Below, piece by piece: positions 1 to 64,000 of a stretch of DNA of 64,000 nt (position 1 is its first letter; every line of letters begins with the position of its first letter). The stretch spans positions 1 through 64,000 of the forward strand of contig CAXARI010000022.1 in assembly GCA_963971225.1 (NCBI GenBank). The letters run 5' to 3'. The notes beneath the pieces were generated by a model. That model worked only from the letters and a program-made list of their open reading frames with translations, was not told the DNA's origin and searched no databases. Source of the stretch: Melieria omissa (taxonomy: Eukaryota; Arthropoda; Insecta; Diptera; Ulidiidae). The position numbers and the translations under genes are program-made.

Positions 1-153
<153 letters not shown>

Positions 154-435
154 TTCCAGAGATACCTCTTCCGAATGGGAAAGCCCGCCGAGCCTTCATG
201 CATATACGGCGATGCGGAAACCGATGATGCGGAACATACGTTCTTCAAATGCAACCGGTGGCAATCAGAGCGCAGCATTTTAGAAGTAACAGTCGGCCCA
301 GTCTCTACTGATAATATAGTCGGTATTATGCTCAGCAGCGAAGAGAATTGGAACATAATAGCAACCCACACGGAAAATCTACTACGCGCCAAAAAGTGGG
401 ACCTGGACGCAGGGGCATCGAGGGAAGTTCTATAA
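154..435 (+). pseudogene. C-terminal remnant of R1-like LINE polymerase (reference copy)
   Basis: The 93 residues before the stop are the extreme C-terminus of a LINE ORF2; the endonuclease and reverse transcriptase domains are absent. A cysteine-histidine motif of the kind found after the RT domain in R1 and related clades can be seen (Cys, then ETDDAEHTFFKC, then Arg-Trp). The position where the second Cys of a C-x2-C-x8-H-x4-C motif would fall is Gly in the copies examined, so the motif is degenerate. A segment with MLSSEENW and a basic end follows, as in R1-type proteins. Clade assignment rests on this resemblance only. The same remnant ends every copy listed below; a start at ATG 175 is not biologically meaningful. 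Confidence 0.75.
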
Positions 436-443
436 GAACAAAC

Positions 444-500
444 AAGAAACCCCACCTTGAAGTAATACGAAAGTGGTCCCAAGGTGGAAACAGGTTTCTT
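444..500 (+). other. Nested stem-loop in LINE 3' UTR (reference copy)
   Basis: AAGAAACC (444-451) pairs with GGTTTCTT (493-500), and inside it CCACCTTG (452-459) pairs with CAAGGTGG (480-487), leaving a 20-base loop and a five-base bulge (AAACA, 488-492). LINE 3' UTR hairpins are known RT recognition structures in several families; that role here is inferred. The structure recurs in all copies except copy 24, where a deletion removes the left arm. Confidence 0.55.
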
Positions 501-519
501 AGAAAGGGGGAGTTTTTTA

Positions 520-536
520 GTGCATGCAAGCTGCAC
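520..536 (+). other. Short 3' UTR hairpin (reference copy)
   Basis: GTGCA (520-524) pairs with TGCAC (532-536) around a seven-base loop, TGCAAGC. In copies 33, 35, 37, 47 and 49 the single change A to G falls in the loop and leaves the stem intact. Confidence 0.45.
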
Positions 537-607
537 ATACCATTCTTGCGACGGCAGCTCTGATGATGCGTTAGTCATTTTTTACCCCCTTACCCAAAAA
601 AAAAAAA

Positions 608-9201
<8,594 letters not shown>

Positions 9202-9255
9202 TAATAATAATTATTATTATTATTATTATTATTGTTATTATTATTATTATTATTA
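9202..9255. repeat. Short (ATT)n between copy 8 and the RTE 3' end
   Basis: 54 bp including the GTT interruption. On the minus strand it merges with the TAAGTAAGTAA end of the RTE element. Confidence 0.9.
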
Positions 9256-46712
<37,457 letters not shown>

Positions 46713-46782
46713 TACCATTCTTGCGACGGCAGCTCTGATGATGCGTTAGTCATTTTTTACCCCCTTACCCAAAAAAAAAAAA
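46713..46782 (+). mobile_element. LINE 3' tail remnant of 70 bp at the duplication junction
   Basis: It starts TACCATTCTTGCGACGG in the 3' UTR and ends with A12. It corresponds to 42385-42454 of copy 37 and has no coding part. Confidence 0.9.
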
Positions 46783-62614
<15,832 letters not shown>

Positions 62615-62650
62615 GAGGGGAGTCGAGTGTGTTAGCAGAGGACAGACGTA
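62615..62650 (+). promoter_or_regulatory. Possible internal core promoter (DPE-like)
   Basis: AGACGT at 62644-62649 lies about +30 from the first non-repeat base and resembles the downstream promoter element at +28 to +33 used by insect LINEs with internal promoters. There is no clear initiator at the junction and no TATA box, as expected for such promoters. The true start site is not known. Confidence 0.3.
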
Positions 62651-62898
62651 CGTCCTATCTGCTCCTAACAAATAATTACTTTGCGCGCAGCGTAGAGCGT
62701 GTCGGCGGAATTCGTCGGGAAGTGCTAAAGTGCGAAAGTATAGTGTCGCGTTGTGCAAAGTGTGCGGGCACTAGCTGGGACACAAATCCCCCAAACCAAG
62801 TTTTTATTTCGGTGGCTCGCTGACTATTTGCAAAATTCTCAGTGAGGACGAATTCACCACGCAACTTATCTGTTGTTTGTGTATAAACATTAAAGCAG

Positions 62899-63059
62899 CT
62901 GTCCGATCTTCAGTCAGCTGTTTTTAAAAGTGGATCGGAAGCGGTGTGAAATAGGCGCAGCGACTGTGTTTAGTGGGAAATTTCGTTCAGTTCTGCGCCA
63001 GGCACCCTGTGGAGTGGCGCCCTGTCCACCACGATACGTGGGTGGGGTATTCGCTAAGT
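62899..63059 (+). repeat. 161 bp 5' UTR tandem repeat, copy 1
   Basis: It begins CTGTCCGATCTTCAG and ends TTCGCTAAGT. It differs from copy 2 at about five positions. Repeated leader monomers are known in LINE promoters (mouse L1 monomers); a promoter role here is inferred. Confidence 0.9.
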
Positions 63060-63220
63060 CTGTCCGATCTTCAGTCAGCTGTTTTTAAAAGTGGATCGCA
63101 AGCGGTGTGAAATAGGCGCAGCGACTGTGCTTAGTGGGAAATTTCGTTCAGTTCTGCGCCGGGCACCCTGTGGAGTGGCGCCCTGTCTACCACGATACGT
63201 GGGTGGTGTATTCGCTAAGT
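63060..63220 (+). repeat. 161 bp 5' UTR tandem repeat, copy 2
   Basis: Same length as copy 1 and directly adjacent. No open frame is shared by the two copies, so the repeat is not coding. Between it and ORF1, 63221-63391 is leader in which the only feature of note is an intron-like GTAAGT...TTTTTTGCAG segment. Confidence 0.9.
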
Positions 63221-63391
63221 GTAAGTACAGTGCTTCCCAAACTGCAGTCTGCCTTACATTTTTTGCAGCTTCTGTGGATCGCGTTAACCCCAATTACAAT
63301 ATCGCAAGCCGCCATTCGTTCAAAAGCATTACTGGCCAATCAGAAGGCGCCGAGTACTAGCGCGCTGTGATTGGCGCTGTGACAAGCTAAC

Positions 63392-64000
63392 ATGAACATG
63401 ACTAAAACTCAAAATGCAAAAGCCGTCATAAACGCAACCCAGAAACCAGAGGCGAAACCTGCAACAGAAAAAGCAATAACTCAAGCCCAAGAACCACAAA
63501 TACAAGGGAATGAAGGCACAGACGCCTTTAGAAGACGTAGCAGGGTTCTGCGCTCACCACCGCAAATTCCTGCAGAGAGAGTGATGCGTTGTGATGAAGC
63601 CGACGTAATTGCCTCTCCTATGCCACCATCGACAGAGGCTGACATACAACTGGAAGAAAAAACTCCTGTCGCCCAGCGAAATATACTGAGCGAGCGCAGA
63701 TCCCCAAAGCAGGAGTTTATAGCAAAGATGAGGGCAGAAGAAGATGAGGCTCTCTTGAAATGTCGCACTACCCTTAAGAAAATGAAGCTAGCCATGATGA
63801 AGCAGAAAAACATAAGCGCCGACGTCAAAAATGGGATCTCGGAATTAGATGAGCTTTTCGATATCATCGGCAGCCTGCGCCGTAACTGGATCACCGCAGA
63901 AAAAGACACCAAACGCACGACGAAAACTAAAGCAGCGGAAGCTCAAACCGACGTTGATGACGTATCAACCCCAGTGGCAGCTCCTTTAAAGCAAACGGCA
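63392..64000 (+). CDS. LINE ORF1 (Gag-like), N-terminal part
   Basis: The frame is open for 203 codons from ATG 63392 to the window edge. An in-frame TGA at 63380-63382 makes this the first possible start; a second ATG follows two codons later. Residues 1-100 are rich in Lys, Glu, Gln, Ala and Pro and look disordered. Residues about 106-168 are strongly helical and charged (EFIAKMRAEEDEALLK, then MKQKNISADVKNGISELDEL, then LRRNW), with a spacing like the N-terminal part of R1/LOA-type Gag proteins. The zinc knuckles and any RRM-like part would lie to the right. Such proteins bind the element RNA and form RNP particles. Recognition is by overall resemblance, so the clade is less certain than the ORF1 identity. 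Confidence 0.75.
   Translation, partial: MNMTKTQNAKAVINATQKPEAKPATEKAITQAQEPQIQGNEGTDAFRRRSRVLRSPPQIPAERVMRCDEADVIASPMPPSTEADIQLEEKTPVAQRNILSERRSPKQEFIAKMRAEEDEALLKCRTTLKKMKLAMMKQKNISADVKNGISELDELFDIIGSLRRNWITAEKDTKRTTKTKAAEAQTDVDDVSTPVAAPLKQTA

Larger units (their letters stand above)
62615..64000 (+). mobile_element. 5' part of a non-LTR retrotransposon, cut by window edge
   Basis: Unique sequence starts GAGGGGAGTCGAG directly after (ATT)n. It comprises a 777 bp 5' UTR and the start of an ORF1. The composition, the tandem repeat in the leader, the Gag-like ORF1 and the head-to-tail position behind LINE tails of the same orientation all point to the head of an R1-type element. Whether it is the parent of the truncated tails cannot be shown here, because its 3' end lies beyond the window. 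Confidence 0.7.

Noticed and set aside
348..563. Frame of about 71 residues starting inside each remnant and running into the 3' UTR
   Set aside because: It is a shifted-frame shadow of the polymerase remnant and 3' UTR, with no support as a gene.
332..578. Antisense frames of about 68 to 142 residues over each LINE tail
   Set aside because: They recur identically with every copy because the LINE tail recurs, overlap the polymerase remnant and show no domain.
62629..62864. Small frames at the very 5' end of the LINE leader
   Set aside because: They are short, lack any domain, lie on both strands and precede an in-frame stop before ORF1.
63075..63370. Short frames on both strands in the LINE leader (63091-63360, 63134-63370, 63075-63293)
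   Set aside because: They arise from the 161 bp repeat and surrounding leader, have no recognisable domain and lie just before ORF1.
63481..63918. Antisense frame of 145 residues
   Set aside because: It is the complementary shadow of ORF1, which has the better start, composition and family resemblance.

Overview
The window is eukaryotic, almost entirely repetitive DNA and contains no recognisable host gene. The families present (an R1-like non-LTR retrotransposon, an RTE-like retrotransposon and a foldback MITE) suggest an insect, probably a dipteran; this is an inference from family resemblance, not a species call.

Layout. Positions 1-62614 form one composite array. It contains 52 head-to-tail copies, all on the + strand, of the last ~455 bp of one R1-like LINE (the end of the polymerase ORF, a 160 bp 3' UTR and an A12 run). 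The copies are separated by (ATT)n tracts of about 50 to 1387 bp that make up roughly half of the window. Diagnostic substitutions sort the copies into subtypes. Type 1 begins CTTCCAGAGATACC; 1a has a Lys-Lys-Trp codon variant and a GTT interruption in its tail, and 1b has Lys-Lys-Arg and no GTT. Type 2 begins ATAAGAGATACC, has Phe for Cys and GAAGAAACAG. Type 3 has GCCGTCATGC and GTTAGGC; 3a has a T5 run and an AATTTTATT tail interruption, and 3b has T6 and no AATTTTATT.

Higher-order structure. From 153 to 35687 the subtypes form five ~7 kb higher-order units whose fullest form is 1a-2-3-1b-2-MITE-3. Two successive units (22037-28882 and 28883-35687) have exactly this order. From 35688 onward the array changes to 1b-3 dimers of about 2 kb. 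A 4.33 kb tandem duplication (42385-46712 and 46713-51046) has a visible junction inside a MITE. Seven copies of a 924 bp hairpin MITE (one cut at 404 bp) always sit in the tail of a type 2 copy, so they spread with the array and not by separate transposition. One 5'-truncated RTE-like element (9256-10440, minus strand) interrupts the second unit.

Right end. At 62615 the array meets the complete-looking 5' end of a non-LTR retrotransposon in the same orientation: a 777 bp 5' UTR with a 161 bp tandem duplication, then the start of a Gag-like ORF1 (63392 to the window edge, 203 codons, open). It is plausibly the full-length relative of the truncated tails, which would make the locus a head-to-tail array of a LINE living in an ATT microsatellite. 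That link needs the sequence to the right of the window.

Long apparent reading frames through the (ATT)n tracts are not genes: ATT, TTA and TAT contain no stop codon in any + frame. Copy comparisons were made by eye using unit spacing and diagnostic bases, not by full alignment.
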